NCBI RefSeq assembly: GCF_009806985.1
Contig: NZ_WUAX01000008.1
Span: forward strand, 28,419-92,418
Direction: 5' to 3'
Origin: Halorubrum sp. JWXQ-INN 858
GTDB taxonomy: Archaea > Halobacteriota > Halobacteria > Halobacteriales > Haloferacaceae
DNA length: 64,000 nt
Shown here: one piece after another, positions 16,230 to 25,348 of the stretch
Position numbering within the stretch: position 1 is the stretch's first letter
Layout: each line of letters starts with the position of its first letter
Position numbers and translations under genes: made by a program
Notes under the pieces: model-generated
Database searches by the model: none
Seen by the model: the letters and a program-made list of their open reading frames with translations, nothing else
What the model was told of the DNA's origin: nothing

Positions 16230-16610
16230 TCACAGCCAGTCGTCGGGAAGGGTCTCGCGGTTCTCCTCCAACAACACGAGCAGCGGCCGGACATCGTCGA
16301 AGTTGGGCCCTTTATGCACCTCGTCCTCGTCGCGATCCCACTCGATGAGCCCGTAGTCAGCGAGCTTCGGAAGGTGTCCGTGGTGCAGGAGCACGGCCCC
16401 TCCGTCTACGTCGGTGGTTTCCAGCGCTCCGGTCAGGGAGCCGCCGGGTGAGTCGGTGGTCGCTTCGGAAGCGCCCGGAGGGGATGCGGACAGCTGGTCG
16501 ACGGCTTGCGGGTTGTGATCCAGGAGGTTCACCAGTACTCGACGACGGTGAACGTCCGAGAACGCGTCAAAGAGACCGTCCGTTGAAGGCGAAGATAGCT
16601 GTTCTCCCAT
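16230..16610 (-). CDS. DUF7344 winged-helix protein
   Basis: 126 aa. The start 'LFDAFSDVHRRRVLVNLLDH' and the end 'LLHHGHLPKLADYGLIEWDR' followed by 'FDDVRPLLVLLEENRETLPD' are the hallmark of the haloarchaeal DUF7344 winged-helix domain, found in many small regulators. Residues about 38-75 are a Ser/Thr/Gly-rich insert. Upstream on its strand lies a run of ten A (16662-16671) followed by TATT, a possible promoter about 50 nt before the ATG. It closes the TrmB/HalOD1 cluster. Confidence 0.82.
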   Translation of the reverse strand: MGEQLSSPSTDGLFDAFSDVHRRRVLVNLLDHNPQAVDQLSASPPGASEATTDSPGGSLTGALETTDVDGGAVLLHHGHLPKLADYGLIEWDRDEDEVHKGPNFDDVRPLLVLLEENRETLPDDWL

Positions 16611-16735
16611 GGACGGTGGTGGGGCCCAAGGGTGGTAAACGAGGACGGTTTTGACGGAATATTTTTTTTTTGATTAATAGAATGACAACGGGAGCCAAAC
16701 GCGCGACCTGATCCTTCCGAAATGTCGAACCGGGT

Positions 16736-17050
16736 TCAGACGGGCTCGAACCGGTGGCACACGACCTCGGCCCCGTCGTCCCACTCGAAGTTCCCGCCGT
16801 GGACCCGGACCATCCGCTCCTTATACGCCTCGAGCGATGCCGAGCCCTCGCGGCGGGCGTCCTCGTCGGTCAGGTCGCCGAGGGTCCGCTCGGTCACCTC
16901 GGTCAGCTCGAAGGTCACGCCGTCGACGACGAACGTGTCGCCCGGCTCGCCGTAGCGGTTCCCTCGATGGAGCTGGGTGACGTCGCCGTCGACGGCCGCC
17001 CGTTTCACGCGATCGTTCGGCAGCAGGTCCGCCGGGTCGAACTCGGACAT
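16736..17050 (-). CDS. ASCH domain protein
   Basis: 104 aa, a PUA-like ASCH domain: 'GDVTQLHRGNRYGEPGDTF', 'FELTEVTERTLGDLTDEDAR' and the final 'GGNFEWDDGAEVVCHRFEPV'. ASCH proteins bind RNA or modified nucleosides; no substrate is clear here. The start MSEFDPADLLP at 17050 is preferred to a GC-rich extension. TCATAAG at about 17073 on its strand could serve as TATA box. Confidence 0.82.
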   Translation of the reverse strand: MSEFDPADLLPNDRVKRAAVDGDVTQLHRGNRYGEPGDTFVVDGVTFELTEVTERTLGDLTDEDARREGSASLEAYKERMVRVHGGNFEWDDGAEVVCHRFEPV

Positions 17051-17114
17051 ACCCGCCCTTGGGGGCGGCGACACTTATGAGTCGGGTCGAGGGAGGGGAG
17101 TCGGTGGCCGGTCA

Positions 17115-17123
17115 CTTATAAAC
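17115..17123 (+). promoter_or_regulatory. TATA box possibly serving pyrB
   Basis: CTTATAAAC is the only strong TATA-like sequence between the ASCH gene and pyrB. Use by pyrB would give a leader of roughly 150 nt containing the 24-bp repeat at 17138-17185, unusual in this mostly leaderless window. Confidence 0.45.
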
Positions 17124-17137
17124 ACGACCGCGTCGGC

Positions 17138-17185
17138 GACGGTCTCCGTTCAGCGGTCGATGACGGTCTCCGTTCAGCGGTCGAC
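17138..17185. repeat. Direct repeat, 24-bp unit, two copies
   Basis: Units 17138-17161 and 17162-17185 begin GACGGTCTCCGTTCAGCGGT and differ only in the last base; a third start (GACGGTC) follows at 17186. They lie in the putative pyrB leader. Confidence 0.88.
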
Positions 17186-17299
17186 GACGGTCGATTGCGG
17201 ATCTCGAAACGGCGCGGCGCGGCCGATCCACGTGGTTGCACACCGTCACGCGGGCGTGAGCCGAGGGATTCAAGAGTGTTCCCCGCGCCCTCTCTGACG

Positions 17300-18232
17300 A
17301 TGCGTCAGGACCACCTCATCACCGCGACACAGCTCTCGCGGGATGACATCGAGGCGGTGCTCGACCGGGCGCGCGAGGTCGCCGCCGACCCCGCGGCGTA
17401 CATGGACCGACACGCGGGGGCGGTGCTCGCGCTCTGTTTCTTCGAGCCGAGCACGCGCACGAAGATGAGCTTCGACACCGCCGCCAAGCGGATCGGAGCC
17501 GACACGATCGATATGGGCGGCGTCGAGTCGTCGTCGGTGAAGAAGGGCGAGTCGCTCGCGGACACCGTCCGCGTCATCGAGGGGTACGCGGACGCCATCG
17601 TCCTGCGACACCCCAGCGAGGGCGCGGCGACGCTGGCCGCGGAGTTCGTCGACGTCCCCGTCGTCAACGCGGGCGACGGGGCAGGCCAACACCCCTCACA
17701 GACCCTCCTCGACCTCCACACGATCCGCGAGGACCACGGGCTCGACGACCTCACGATCGGGATCATGGGCGACCTGAAGTACGGGCGGACGGTCCATTCG
17801 CTCGCGGCGGCGCTCACGAACTTCGACGTCAGACAGCACTTCATCAGCCCGGAGTCGCTCCGGCTCCCGCGCTCGGTCCGGTTCGACCTCCACGAGACGG
17901 GCGCGCAGGTGCGTGAACACACCGACCTCGAGGAAGTGCTCCCCGAACTCGACGTGCTGTACGTCACCCGGATCCAGAAGGAGCGGTTCCCCGACGAGAA
18001 CGAGTACCACCGCGTCGCCGGCGAATATCGGATCGACGCCGACACCCTCGAGGACGGCAAGGAGGACCTCACCGTCATGCACCCGCTGCCGCGCGTCGAC
18101 GAGATCGCGGCCGACGTCGACGCGACCGATCACGCGCGCTACTTCGAACAGGCACACAACGGCGTCCCGGTCCGCATGGCTCTGCTCGACACCCTGCTCG
18201 GCGACGACGAGGGGACGGAGGTGGACCGATGA
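17300..18232 (+). CDS. pyrB: Aspartate carbamoyltransferase catalytic subunit
   Basis: 310 aa. The carbamoyl-phosphate loop STRT is at 51-54 ('[12 protein letters not shown]'), with the family motifs '[16 protein letters not shown]' and '[11 protein letters not shown]' near 265. It condenses carbamoyl phosphate and aspartate in pyrimidine synthesis and forms a complex with PyrI. The ATG at 17300 matches the conserved start MRQDHLITA. It overlaps pyrI by 4 nt (ATGA at 18229-18232). Confidence 0.96.
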   Translation: MRQDHLITATQLSRDDIEAVLDRAREVAADPAAYMDRHAGAVLALCFFEPSTRTKMSFDTAAKRIGADTIDMGGVESSSVKKGESLADTVRVIEGYADAIVLRHPSEGAATLAAEFVDVPVVNAGDGAGQHPSQTLLDLHTIREDHGLDDLTIGIMGDLKYGRTVHSLAAALTNFDVRQHFISPESLRLPRSVRFDLHETGAQVREHTDLEEVLPELDVLYVTRIQKERFPDENEYHRVAGEYRIDADTLEDGKEDLTVMHPLPRVDEIAADVDATDHARYFEQAHNGVPVRMALLDTLLGDDEGTEVDR

Positions 18233-18687
18233 GCGAACACGAGCTCCGCGTCTCGAAGATCCGGAACGGCACCGTCATCGACCACGTCGAGGGCGGGCAG
18301 GCGCTGAACGTCCTCGCGATCCTCGGGATCGACGGCTCCGAGGGGCTCGGCGTCTCCATCGGAATGAACGTCCCGTCCGACCGGCTCGGCCGGAAGGACG
18401 TCGTCAAGGTCGAGGGGCGGGAGCTGTCGCAGTCGGAGGTCGACGTGCTCTCGCTCATCGCGCCGGAGGCGACGATCAACATCATCCGCGACTTCGAGGT
18501 CGTCGAGAAGAACCGCGTCACCCGCCCGAACCGGGTGACCGGCGTGCTGTCGTGTCCGAACCGCAACTGCATCACGAACGCCGACGAGCCCGTCGAGACG
18601 AGCTTCGAGGTGGTCGCCGACGGGGTCCGGTGTGACTACTGTTCGACGATCATCCGCGACCACCTCGCCGACCACATCGGCGTGTGA
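18229..18687 (+). CDS. pyrI: Aspartate carbamoyltransferase regulatory subunit
   Basis: 152 aa. The N-terminal nucleotide-binding domain starts '[20 protein letters not shown]'; the C-terminal zinc domain has the four structural cysteines C109, C114, C135 and C138. It gives allosteric nucleotide control of PyrB. The start codon overlaps the pyrB stop, ensuring coupled translation. Confidence 0.96.
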   Translation: MSEHELRVSKIRNGTVIDHVEGGQALNVLAILGIDGSEGLGVSIGMNVPSDRLGRKDVVKVEGRELSQSEVDVLSLIAPEATINIIRDFEVVEKNRVTRPNRVTGVLSCPNRNCITNADEPVETSFEVVADGVRCDYCSTIIRDHLADHIGV

Positions 18688-18771
18688 GCGCGGCCGAGTC
18701 GGCGCGCCGGTCGGCTCCGGGACCCGTCCGCGGGCGGTAGTTTTTAGCCGCCCCCGTACCCATGATCGGGT

Positions 18772-18867
18772 ATGAGCACGAAAGTAAAGCTCGTCCTCGC
18801 CCTGTCGCTCGTCGTCCTCGCGTACTTCCTCTTCGCCGGGGACAAGGAACCGATCGAAGTCGAGTAG
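18772..18867 (+). CDS. 31-aa single-pass membrane microprotein
   Basis: Encodes MSTKVKLVLALSLVVLAYFL and then FAGDKEPIEVE: a two-lysine N-terminus, one hydrophobic helix (residues 7-22) and an acidic tail. Spacing supports a real gene: TTTTTAG at 18740-18746 lies about 26-32 nt before the ATG at 18772. Too short for family assignment by reading; conservation among haloarchaea would be the test. Confidence 0.6.
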   Translation: MSTKVKLVLALSLVVLAYFLFAGDKEPIEVE

Positions 18868-18968
18868 TCGAACGATCGAGTGGGCGAACGGCCGAGTAGC
18901 CGGATCGCCCCCACGACCGCGGGCACCGATGCCCGCCCTTTTACCTCCCCATCCCCGTAGACGGTGGT

Positions 18969-19829
18969 ATGTACGGGGTCGTCACGCGGAACGCCGACGA
19001 GGTCGACATGGACCCGTTCGACCTCGGCTGCTACGAGGTGAAGGACGTGACCGGGCGGGCGGCCGCGCCGCTCGGGAACGCCGTGAACATGGTGTCGTGT
19101 TTCGGCGACAACGCCGCCGCGAGCGAGAACCCGGAGCTGGTGCCCGTCGACGAGCGGGGCGAGCCCGCGACGCGCGACCGCGACTACTTCGACTGGGCGT
19201 ACGTCTGCCCGACGCACCCGGAGTACCGCGAGGGGCTCCTCGAGATCGTCTCCGACTGTGCCGCCGAGAGCGACGACGTCCGGCTCGACGACGTCGGCTT
19301 CCCGCGCGAGGGGTTCTGTCGCTGCGACCGCTGTGAGCGGCTGTTCGCCGCGAGCGACCACGAGGAGTGGGCCGACTGGCGCGCCGCGGTCATCACCGAC
19401 TTCGTCGCGGAGGCGGCAGCGCGGGTCCCCGGCCGCACCCTCCTCACGCTGTACCCCGACCCGTATCCGGACCACCTCTACGAGCGCGCGGGGCTCGACC
19501 TCGACGCGCTGGCGGCGCACGTCGACGAGTTCGTCGTTCCCGTGTACGACCTCCACTACGCGACGACCTACTGGCTCGAATCCATCGCCCGCGGCTTCCG
19601 CTCGCGGCTCGGCGGTGACTACGACGTCCACGGCGCGCCGCCGGAGACGCCGTTCTCGATCGAACTGTACGCGGTCGACGTCGAGGTCGACGACCTGATC
19701 CACGCGACCGAGGTCGCCGAGACGTACGCGAAGGACGTGCTCTTCGGCTACGACGCCAACAACGCGGCCGCCGCGCTCCGCCGGAAGGCGGCCGACGCCC
19801 GCGAGGGCGTCGAGCACCGCCCCGAGTAA
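18969..19829 (+). CDS. Conserved haloarchaeal protein of unknown function
   Basis: 286 aa. Two cysteine pairs lie in 'GFCRCDRCERLF' (about residues 116-127), resembling a zinc-binding or rubredoxin-like knuckle, with more Cys at 'VCPTHPEYREGL'. Alternating strands and helices such as 'RTLLTLYPDPYPDHLYERAG' and 'EFVVPVYDLHYATTYWLESI' suggest a TIM-barrel-like, possibly glycosidase-like fold. No catalytic assignment is safe. Coding is convincing from its acidic bias and length. Confidence 0.65.
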   Translation: MYGVVTRNADEVDMDPFDLGCYEVKDVTGRAAAPLGNAVNMVSCFGDNAAASENPELVPVDERGEPATRDRDYFDWAYVCPTHPEYREGLLEIVSDCAAESDDVRLDDVGFPREGFCRCDRCERLFAASDHEEWADWRAAVITDFVAEAAARVPGRTLLTLYPDPYPDHLYERAGLDLDALAAHVDEFVVPVYDLHYATTYWLESIARGFRSRLGGDYDVHGAPPETPFSIELYAVDVEVDDLIHATEVAETYAKDVLFGYDANNAAAALRRKAADAREGVEHRPE

Positions 19830-20206
19830 CCGGCTCGTGTCCGAATGACGGGCTGGCGTTCGAGTGACCGGCTCGTGTCCGAATGACCGGCGTTCTCCCG
19901 AACGATCGTCGATCCCCCGCGCGGAGGATCGACGACCTCTCGAAACGGCGGCCGCACAACAGCCACCGCGTAACGACCACTGCACGAGCAGGGCGGACGA
20001 GAACGAGGGTTTATCAGTCGGCGCGGCCGACGGTCACTCGACCGGCCGCCGGTGCCCGACACACTGCTCGTCCCGCGTTCGACTCGGGGCGGTCACCTTT
20101 CAACGTCGACACCGTAGCGGCGGTCGCTCAACAGCCGTGAGCCGACGGCTCGTCGGGCGACCACGCCCGGCCGACGGGTCCTCGGACGGCCGTCGGCGGG
20201 GCCGTG
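19830..20206. other. Spacer with a 38-bp-period direct repeat
   Basis: The 21-mer starting ACCGGCTCGTGTCCGAATGA occurs at 19829-19849 and again at 19867-19887, with related ACGGGCTGGCGTTCGAGTG between, giving a 38-bp period. The remainder to 20206 has no supported gene, RNA or obvious promoter; it separates two convergent genes. Confidence 0.7.
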
Positions 20207-20950
20207 TCAGTGGACCGTCCGGTCGTCGCTCGTGTCGATCGCCTCGATCGGGTCGGCGTTGCCGAAGTCGGGGGTCGGCCCGTCGCCCGGGGCGGCCCAC
20301 TCGACGGCGTTCCGGAGGACCTGACGGACGTCGTCGTCGTGGTAGACGGGGTACGTCTCGTGGCCGGGTCGGAAGTAGAACACGCTGCCGTTCCCCCGGC
20401 GGTAACAGCAGCCGGAGCGGAACACCTCGCCGCCGGCGAACCAGGAGTTGAACACGAGCGCGTCCGGCTGCGGGACGTCGAACCGCTCGCCGTACATCTC
20501 GGTCTCCTCGAGCTCGATGTACTCGCCGATTCCGTCGGCGATCGGGTGGCCGGGCTCGACGACCCACAGCCGCTCCGTTTCGGCGGCCTCGCGCCACTTG
20601 AGCGAGCAGCTCGTGCCCATGAGCTTCTTAAATATCTTCGAGTAGTGGCCGGAGTGGAGGACGAGCAAGCCCATCCCCTCCAGCACGCGCTCGTGAACGC
20701 GCTCGACGACCTCGTCGCGCACCTCGTCGTGGGCGGCGTGGCCCCACCACGTGAGCACGTCGGTGTCGGCCAGCACCTCCTCGGTGAGCCCGTGTTCGGG
20801 CCCCTCGTCGAGGGTGGCGGTCCGGACCTCGTGGCCGGCGTCCTCGAAGACCTCGGCGAGGACCTCGTGAATGCCGTCGGGGTAGATCTCCGCGACGACG
20901 TCGCTCTCCCGCTCGTGACGGAACTCGTTCCAAACGGTTACTCGAACCAT
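20207..20950 (-). CDS. ThuA-like (trehalose utilisation) domain protein
   Basis: 247 aa, glutamine-amidotransferase-like ThuA fold. Typical segments are '[20 protein letters not shown]', '[20 protein letters not shown]' and '[20 protein letters not shown]', ending with '[20 protein letters not shown]'. In bacteria ThuA takes part in trehalose/sucrose catabolism; the archaeal substrate is unknown. No sugar transporter or dehydrogenase lies next to it. Confidence 0.85.
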   Translation of the reverse strand: MVRVTVWNEFRHERESDVVAEIYPDGIHEVLAEVFEDAGHEVRTATLDEGPEHGLTEEVLADTDVLTWWGHAAHDEVRDEVVERVHERVLEGMGLLVLHSGHYSKIFKKLMGTSCSLKWREAAETERLWVVEPGHPIADGIGEYIELEETEMYGERFDVPQPDALVFNSWFAGGEVFRSGCCYRRGNGSVFYFRPGHETYPVYHDDDVRQVLRNAVEWAAPGDGPTPDFGNADPIEAIDTSDDRTVH

Positions 20951-21044
20951 AGTGAACGTGTCACGGGGAGCGACTTGTAGCCTGCCATCCGGATCGCGCC
21001 GACCCGGGCGGGACGTTGATTGTGATCCGGCCCCGAGCGACGGT

Positions 21045-21416
21045 ATGAACGCGCACGACGCGGCGGCGACGGAGGAGCCACCGGACCGGCGGTTCGACGG
21101 GCCGTGGCTCCGCGTGCTCGCCGCTGCGCTCGTCGGGTGGGCGGCCCTCTACGCGCTGGACCGGTTCCTGCTAGAGGCCGCCACGCCGGCCGGCGCGATC
21201 GTCGGGTTCGGTCACGCGTACGTCCTCGCGCCGCTCGTCGCGGCCGCGGTGCTGCTCGACGCGCTGTCGCTCCGCGAGCAGGGGCTCGTCGACCTCGGCG
21301 TCTTCACGTGGCTGTACGCGCTCATCGCACTGGTTGCGCCCCCGATAGCGGTCGTTCATTACACGCACCGAGAGTGGCTGAAGCCGGGCGATCCCGACCT
21401 CCTCGAGGGGCCGTGA
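21045..21416 (+). CDS. Membrane protein of unknown function
   Basis: 123 aa with three hydrophobic segments (about 25-48, 55-78 and 88-108) and a short charged tail '[16 protein letters not shown]'. The acidic N-terminus '[20 protein letters not shown]' supports the ATG at 21045. No family recognised. Confidence 0.62.
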   Translation: MNAHDAAATEEPPDRRFDGPWLRVLAAALVGWAALYALDRFLLEAATPAGAIVGFGHAYVLAPLVAAAVLLDALSLREQGLVDLGVFTWLYALIALVAPPIAVVHYTHREWLKPGDPDLLEGP

Positions 21417-21477
21417 GCGGGATCGGCCGCCCCCGGCGCCCCGACCCGCGCCCCGACCCGCGCCCGGATCCAGACGG

Positions 21478-21897
21478 CTACGTCTCGAGCACCTCGACGA
21501 GGTTCCCCTCCGGGTCCCGGACGAAGCAGATCCGCGTCCCGCTCTCTGTCGTTCGCGGCGCGCTGAGCGTCACCACGTCGTCGTCGAGCCCCGCGTGGAA
21601 GGCGTCGAGGTCGTCGACGGCGAACCCGACGTGGACTGCGCCCGGTTCGTTGAGGGCGGCGTCGGCGCGTGCGTCGGCCGCGGGGTCGTACTCGACGAGC
21701 TCGACCCGCACCCCGTCCGCGTCGAGGTGTGTGAAGCTCCCGGTCGCGCCGGGGACCGCGACGGCGTCGGCGAACGCGTCCCCCGAGACGGAGAACTCGG
21801 CGACGACGTCGAGCCCGAGCGTCCCGGCGTAGAAGTCGACCGCGCGGTCCAAGTCGGCGACGGTGATCCCGACGTGATGGGCGGAGAGATCGGTCAT
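21478..21897 (-). CDS. VOC/glyoxalase family protein
   Basis: 139 aa with the two beta-alpha-beta-beta-beta modules of the vicinal oxygen chelate fold: 'HHVGITVADLDRAVDFYAGT' at 7-26 and 'VHVGFAVDDLDAFHAGL' at 88-104, ending 'FVRDPEGNLVEVLE'. Metal ligands would be H8, E66, H89 and E135 by the usual pattern. Substrate unknown (lactoylglutathione lyase is unlikely to be the role because haloarchaea lack glutathione). Confidence 0.87.
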   Translation of the reverse strand: MTDLSAHHVGITVADLDRAVDFYAGTLGLDVVAEFSVSGDAFADAVAVPGATGSFTHLDADGVRVELVEYDPAADARADAALNEPGAVHVGFAVDDLDAFHAGLDDDVVTLSAPRTTESGTRICFVRDPEGNLVEVLET

Positions 21898-21959
21898 CGT
21901 CGGCGGTGAGTGCGCCCGGCACATAAAGCTCCGCAGAGTCCCCCAAAAGCTCCAAGAGT

Positions 21960-22031
21960 CCCGAAGCCTCGAAGCATCCCGAAGCCTCGCAGAACCCCGA
22001 AGCCTCGCAGAACCCCGAAGCCTCGCAGAAC
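21960..22031. repeat. Tandem repeat, 18-bp unit, four copies
   Basis: CCCGAAGCCTCGCAGAAC is perfect at 21978-21995, 21996-22013 and 22014-22031, with a degenerate copy at 21960-21977. It fills the divergent spacer between the VOC gene and the riboflavin reductase gene. Confidence 0.92.
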
Positions 22032-22081
22032 CCGCCTCCTCCGACCGAAACGTCCATCCGACGGGGAGACGAGACGACGGT

Positions 22082-22756
22082 ATGTACGTCGTCGTCAACG
22101 CCGCCGCGAGCGTCGACGGGAAGCTCTCCACCCGTCGCCGGGAGCAGCTCCGGATCTCCGGGCCCGAGGACTTCGACCGGATGGACCGGATCCGCGCCGC
22201 GGCCGACGCGGTGCTGGTCGGCGTCGGGACCGTCCTCGCGGACGATCCCGGCCTGACGATCAAAGAGGAGGACCGCCGCGTCGGACGGCTCACGAACGGA
22301 CGGCCCGGGAACCCCGCCCGCGTCGTCGCGGACTCGACCGGGCGGACGCCGACCGACGCCCGGATACTCGACGACGAGGCGACGACGTACCTCCTCGTGG
22401 CGGCGGCGACGCCGACGGACCGTCGCGAGGCGTTGCGGGCCGCGGGCGCGGAGGTGATCGTCGCCGGAGAGGAACGGGTCGACCTCGCCGAGGGGTTCGC
22501 CGCGCTCGCGGACCGCGGCGTCGACCGGCTGATGGTCGAGGGGGGCGGCGAGCTGATCGCGTCGTGTTTCGACGCGGGGCTCGTCGACGAGCTGCAGCTG
22601 TATGTCGGATCGCTCGTGGTCGGCGGCCGCGACGCCCCGACGCTGGCCGACGGCGACGGGTTCGTCGACGCGTTCCCCCGACTGGAGCTGACGGGGACCG
22701 AGCGACTCGACGACGGGATCGTCCTCTCGTACGACGTCCTCGACGGGCGGCGGTAG
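22082..22756 (+). CDS. 2,5-diamino-6-(ribosylamino)pyrimidinone 5'-phosphate reductase (riboflavin pathway)
   Basis: 224 aa, RibD-C/dihydrofolate-reductase-like fold. Start 'YVVVNAAASVDGKLSTRRRE', NADPH region 'DAVLVGVGTVLADDPGLTIK', and 'DRLMVEGGGELIASCFDAGL' match the archaeal/fungal Rib7-type reductase of riboflavin and F420 precursor synthesis. It reduces the ribosyl side chain before deamination, as expected for archaea. No other riboflavin gene is adjacent. Confidence 0.9.
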   Translation: MYVVVNAAASVDGKLSTRRREQLRISGPEDFDRMDRIRAAADAVLVGVGTVLADDPGLTIKEEDRRVGRLTNGRPGNPARVVADSTGRTPTDARILDDEATTYLLVAAATPTDRREALRAAGAEVIVAGEERVDLAEGFAALADRGVDRLMVEGGGELIASCFDAGLVDELQLYVGSLVVGGRDAPTLADGDGFVDAFPRLELTGTERLDDGIVLSYDVLDGRR

Positions 22757-22884
22757 GCCGGTCTCGGCGAATCGCGCTGGGGGTCCGGTTTCGGCGGTCG
22801 TGATGAGCGGTCGGCGGCGTCTGACGGCCGCGGATCGGGTTCCGCATCCCCGGGGTTCAAGCGACTCCCCTCCCGATCAGAACC

Positions 22885-23673
22885 ATGAGGAACGATAACG
22901 CACTTCGAGAGGCGGTAGAGCGGGACGAGCCGGTGTTCGGGGCGGCCGCGGCGACGTGTTCGCCGGCGGTGATCGAGACGCTCGGCGACGTCGGGATGGA
23001 CTTCGTCTGGGTCGACCTCGAACACGGCGGGCCGAGCCCGAACGACACCGAGGCGCTGGAAGGGCTCGCCCGCGCCGCCGCGGTCGCCGACACGGAGCTC
23101 CTCGTTCGGCTGCCCTCACCCGATCCTCACGTCATCCGGAAGGTCCTCGATACGGGCGTCCGAACGATCCTCATCAGCCGGGTCGACACCGCGGCCGAGG
23201 CCCGACGGGCGGTCGACGCCGCGCGGTTCGTCCACGAGGGCGAGCCGGGGCAGCGTGGGATCGGGGTCGGTCGCGCGAGCGGCTGGGGAGCCCGCCTCGA
23301 CGGCGACTTCGTGGCGGCCGAAGACGAGTCGGTCCTCGTCGGCGCGATGATCGAGACCCGATCCGCCGTGGAGAACGCCTCGGAGATCCTGTCGGTCCCC
23401 GGACTCGGCTTCGTCTTCCTCGGGCCGGCTGACCTCTCCGTCTCTCTCGGCCGCCCGATGGAGACCGCCGCGGAGGAGGTCCGCGACGCCATCGAGCGGG
23501 TCGAACGCGCCGCCGAGGGCTCACCGGTCGCGCTGGGCGGGATCCGAAACGACCCCGCCGACGTCGAGGCCGCGATCGACGAGGGGTACCGGATCCTACG
23601 GGTGGGGGGCGACGTCGGGGCGATACGAACCACGCTGTCCGCGCGGCTGGCGGCGATCGAGGATCAGCGATAA
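22885..23673 (+). CDS. HpcH/HpaI family aldolase
   Basis: 262 aa TIM barrel. Key blocks are 'MDFVWVDLEHGGPSPNDTEA' (catalytic loop), 'RTILISRVDTAAEARRAVDA', 'GAMIETRSAVENASEILSVP' (metal ligand Glu) and 'FVFLGPADLSVSLGRP' (metal ligand Asp). The family cleaves 2-keto-3-deoxy acids or 4-hydroxy-2-oxo acids; exact substrate not predictable. Stands alone. Confidence 0.88.
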   Translation: MRNDNALREAVERDEPVFGAAAATCSPAVIETLGDVGMDFVWVDLEHGGPSPNDTEALEGLARAAAVADTELLVRLPSPDPHVIRKVLDTGVRTILISRVDTAAEARRAVDAARFVHEGEPGQRGIGVGRASGWGARLDGDFVAAEDESVLVGAMIETRSAVENASEILSVPGLGFVFLGPADLSVSLGRPMETAAEEVRDAIERVERAAEGSPVALGGIRNDPADVEAAIDEGYRILRVGGDVGAIRTTLSARLAAIEDQR

Positions 23674-23739
23674 GCGGTCGCCCGGGAACGACACCTTCCG
23701 AGCGGGAAGAGCGAAAACGCGGCGGGAGCGAGGGACCGA

Positions 23740-24309
23740 CTACTCGTCGCCCTGGGCGTCGACGATCACGACCTCGCCGTCCTCGACCGTGACGTTGATG
23801 AGCGTTTTCACGTTGTAGTCGGTGTCGTCGAGCTCGTTCTCGCCCGCCTTCTTGATCACGGCGACGACGTCGACGACGTCCGCGCCGATCTCGCCGGTGA
23901 GCGCGTCGAGGATCGCCTTCATCGTGCCGCCCGTCGAGAGCACGTCGTCGAGCACGAGCACGCGGTCGCCCTCCTCGACGTCGTTGATGTACATCTCGGA
24001 CTCGGAGTAGCCCGTCTCCTGGAACAGCGGGACCTCGCCCTCGAGGCCGTACTGGCGCTTTCGGATGACGACGAGCGGGATGTCGGTCATCAGCGAGAGC
24101 GCGGTCGAGATGTGGATCCCCATCGCCGCGGGAGTGACGATCTTGTCGACGTTCTCGAGTTCGGCCTTCCGGATGATCCGGATGACGATCTCCCGGAGCA
24201 GCTCGGGTTCCAGCATGGGAACGCCGTCGCTGATCGGGTGGACGAAGTACTGGTACTCGCCTTTCTCGATGATCGGCGCGTCGAGGAGCGACTGCCGCAA
24301 CTGGTCCAT
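23740..24309 (-). CDS. hpt: Hypoxanthine/guanine (adenine) phosphoribosyltransferase-like protein
   Basis: 189 aa. The PRPP-binding loop DDVLSTGGT is at 121-129, with '[20 protein letters not shown]' upstream and the haloarchaeal-type start [12 protein letters not shown]. Purine salvage from PRPP in the cytoplasm; haloarchaeal members are named HGPRTase-like because the base preference varies. Own TATA box upstream, 62 nt after the enoyl-CoA hydratase gene. Confidence 0.9.
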   Translation of the reverse strand: MDQLRQSLLDAPIIEKGEYQYFVHPISDGVPMLEPELLREIVIRIIRKAELENVDKIVTPAAMGIHISTALSLMTDIPLVVIRKRQYGLEGEVPLFQETGYSESEMYINDVEEGDRVLVLDDVLSTGGTMKAILDALTGEIGADVVDVVAVIKKAGENELDDTDYNVKTLINVTVEDGEVVIVDAQGDE

Positions 24310-24328
24310 GTCGCCGGTACTCGGTGCG

Positions 24329-24338
24329 CTTAATAAAG
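24329..24338 (-). promoter_or_regulatory. TATA box of hpt
   Basis: CTTTATTAAG on the minus strand lies 20-29 nt before the hpt ATG (24309), fitting a leaderless mRNA. Confidence 0.65.
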
Positions 24339-24371
24339 GGTGGCGGTTGCGGGCGGTCGTGCGCCCGGGTG

Positions 24372-25145
24372 TCACTCGAACGCCGGCTCCCGCTTCTCGA
24401 GGAACGCGGCCATCCCTTCACGCTGGTCGTGGGTGCCGAACAGCCCCGACCAGAGCCGCTTCTCGTAGTCGAGCCCGACGGTCTGGGAGCCGTCGTGGAC
24501 CGCGTTGAGCGCCTCCTTCGCGCCCCGGAGCGCGAACGCCGGCTTCGCCGCCAGCTCCGCGGCCATCCGCGCGACGTGGTCGTCGAGCTCCGCGTCGGGG
24601 ACGACCTCCCCGACGAGCCCGATCGCGGCCGCCTCGCTCGCGTCGAGCCGCTCGCCGAAGAAGACGAGCCGCCGCGCCGTCTCGTCGCCCACGAGCCGCG
24701 AGAGCCGTTGGGTGCCGCCCCAGCCGGGAACCAGCCCGATGTCGATCTCGGTCTGGCCGAGGACCGCGCCCTCGGCGGCGACCCGGAGGTCACACGCGAG
24801 CGCGAACTCACAGCCCCCGCCGAAGGCGTAGCCGTTGATGGCGGCGATCGCCGGCGCGGGGAACGTCTCGATCGCGTCGACGACGCGGTGGCCCAGCTCC
24901 GCGTACGCCTGCGCCTCCGGCGTCGTCAGGTCGGTCATATACGAGACGTCCGCGCCGGCGATGAACGCGTCCTCGCCCGCGCCCGTCAGCACGAGCGCGC
25001 GGACCTCGGCGGCCGCCGCGGCGTCGAGCGCCTCGGCGACCGCCTCGAGCGCGTCGACGGTGAGCGTGTTGAGCCGCTCGGGGCGGTCGATCGTCAGCGT
25101 CGCGACGTCCTCGTCGATCTCCAGCGTGACCGTGTCCCACTCCAT
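24372..25145 (-). CDS. Enoyl-CoA hydratase/isomerase family protein
   Basis: 257 aa crotonase fold. Both catalytic glutamates of true hydratases are present: E113 in '[15 protein letters not shown]' and E133 in '[19 protein letters not shown]'. The oxyanion-hole segments '[10 protein letters not shown]' and 'NGYAFGGG' are intact. It should hydrate 2-enoyl-CoA in fatty or amino acid breakdown. The ATG at 25145 ([10 protein letters not shown]) is the natural start before the first strand. Confidence 0.9.
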   Translation of the reverse strand: MEWDTVTLEIDEDVATLTIDRPERLNTLTVDALEAVAEALDAAAAAEVRALVLTGAGEDAFIAGADVSYMTDLTTPEAQAYAELGHRVVDAIETFPAPAIAAINGYAFGGGCEFALACDLRVAAEGAVLGQTEIDIGLVPGWGGTQRLSRLVGDETARRLVFFGERLDASEAAAIGLVGEVVPDAELDDHVARMAAELAAKPAFALRGAKEALNAVHDGSQTVGLDYEKRLWSGLFGTHDQREGMAAFLEKREPAFE

Positions 25146-25348
25146 GTCCGGCGTGTCACCGGGGGGCGTGAAAACTGTTCGTGCGGAAAATCCACTTACC
25201 GTCGTCGTGAGACGGCCGTGGCCGTTTTTAAGTGAACGTCCGCACCGATCGGGGTCGGTTGCGATCGATCTCAATCGATTGTAATCGATCGCGGTCACTT
25301 ATCAGTGATCGTCGCGCGCTCCCGGGATCGCGACCGCCCCGGAGCCGG

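Noticed and set aside
16113..16451. A plus-strand open frame starting MSHYSCVGCDRSERR
   Set aside because: It overlaps most of the DUF7344 gene on the other strand and includes the 18-bp repeat; no family match, and the opposite strand has a clear domain.
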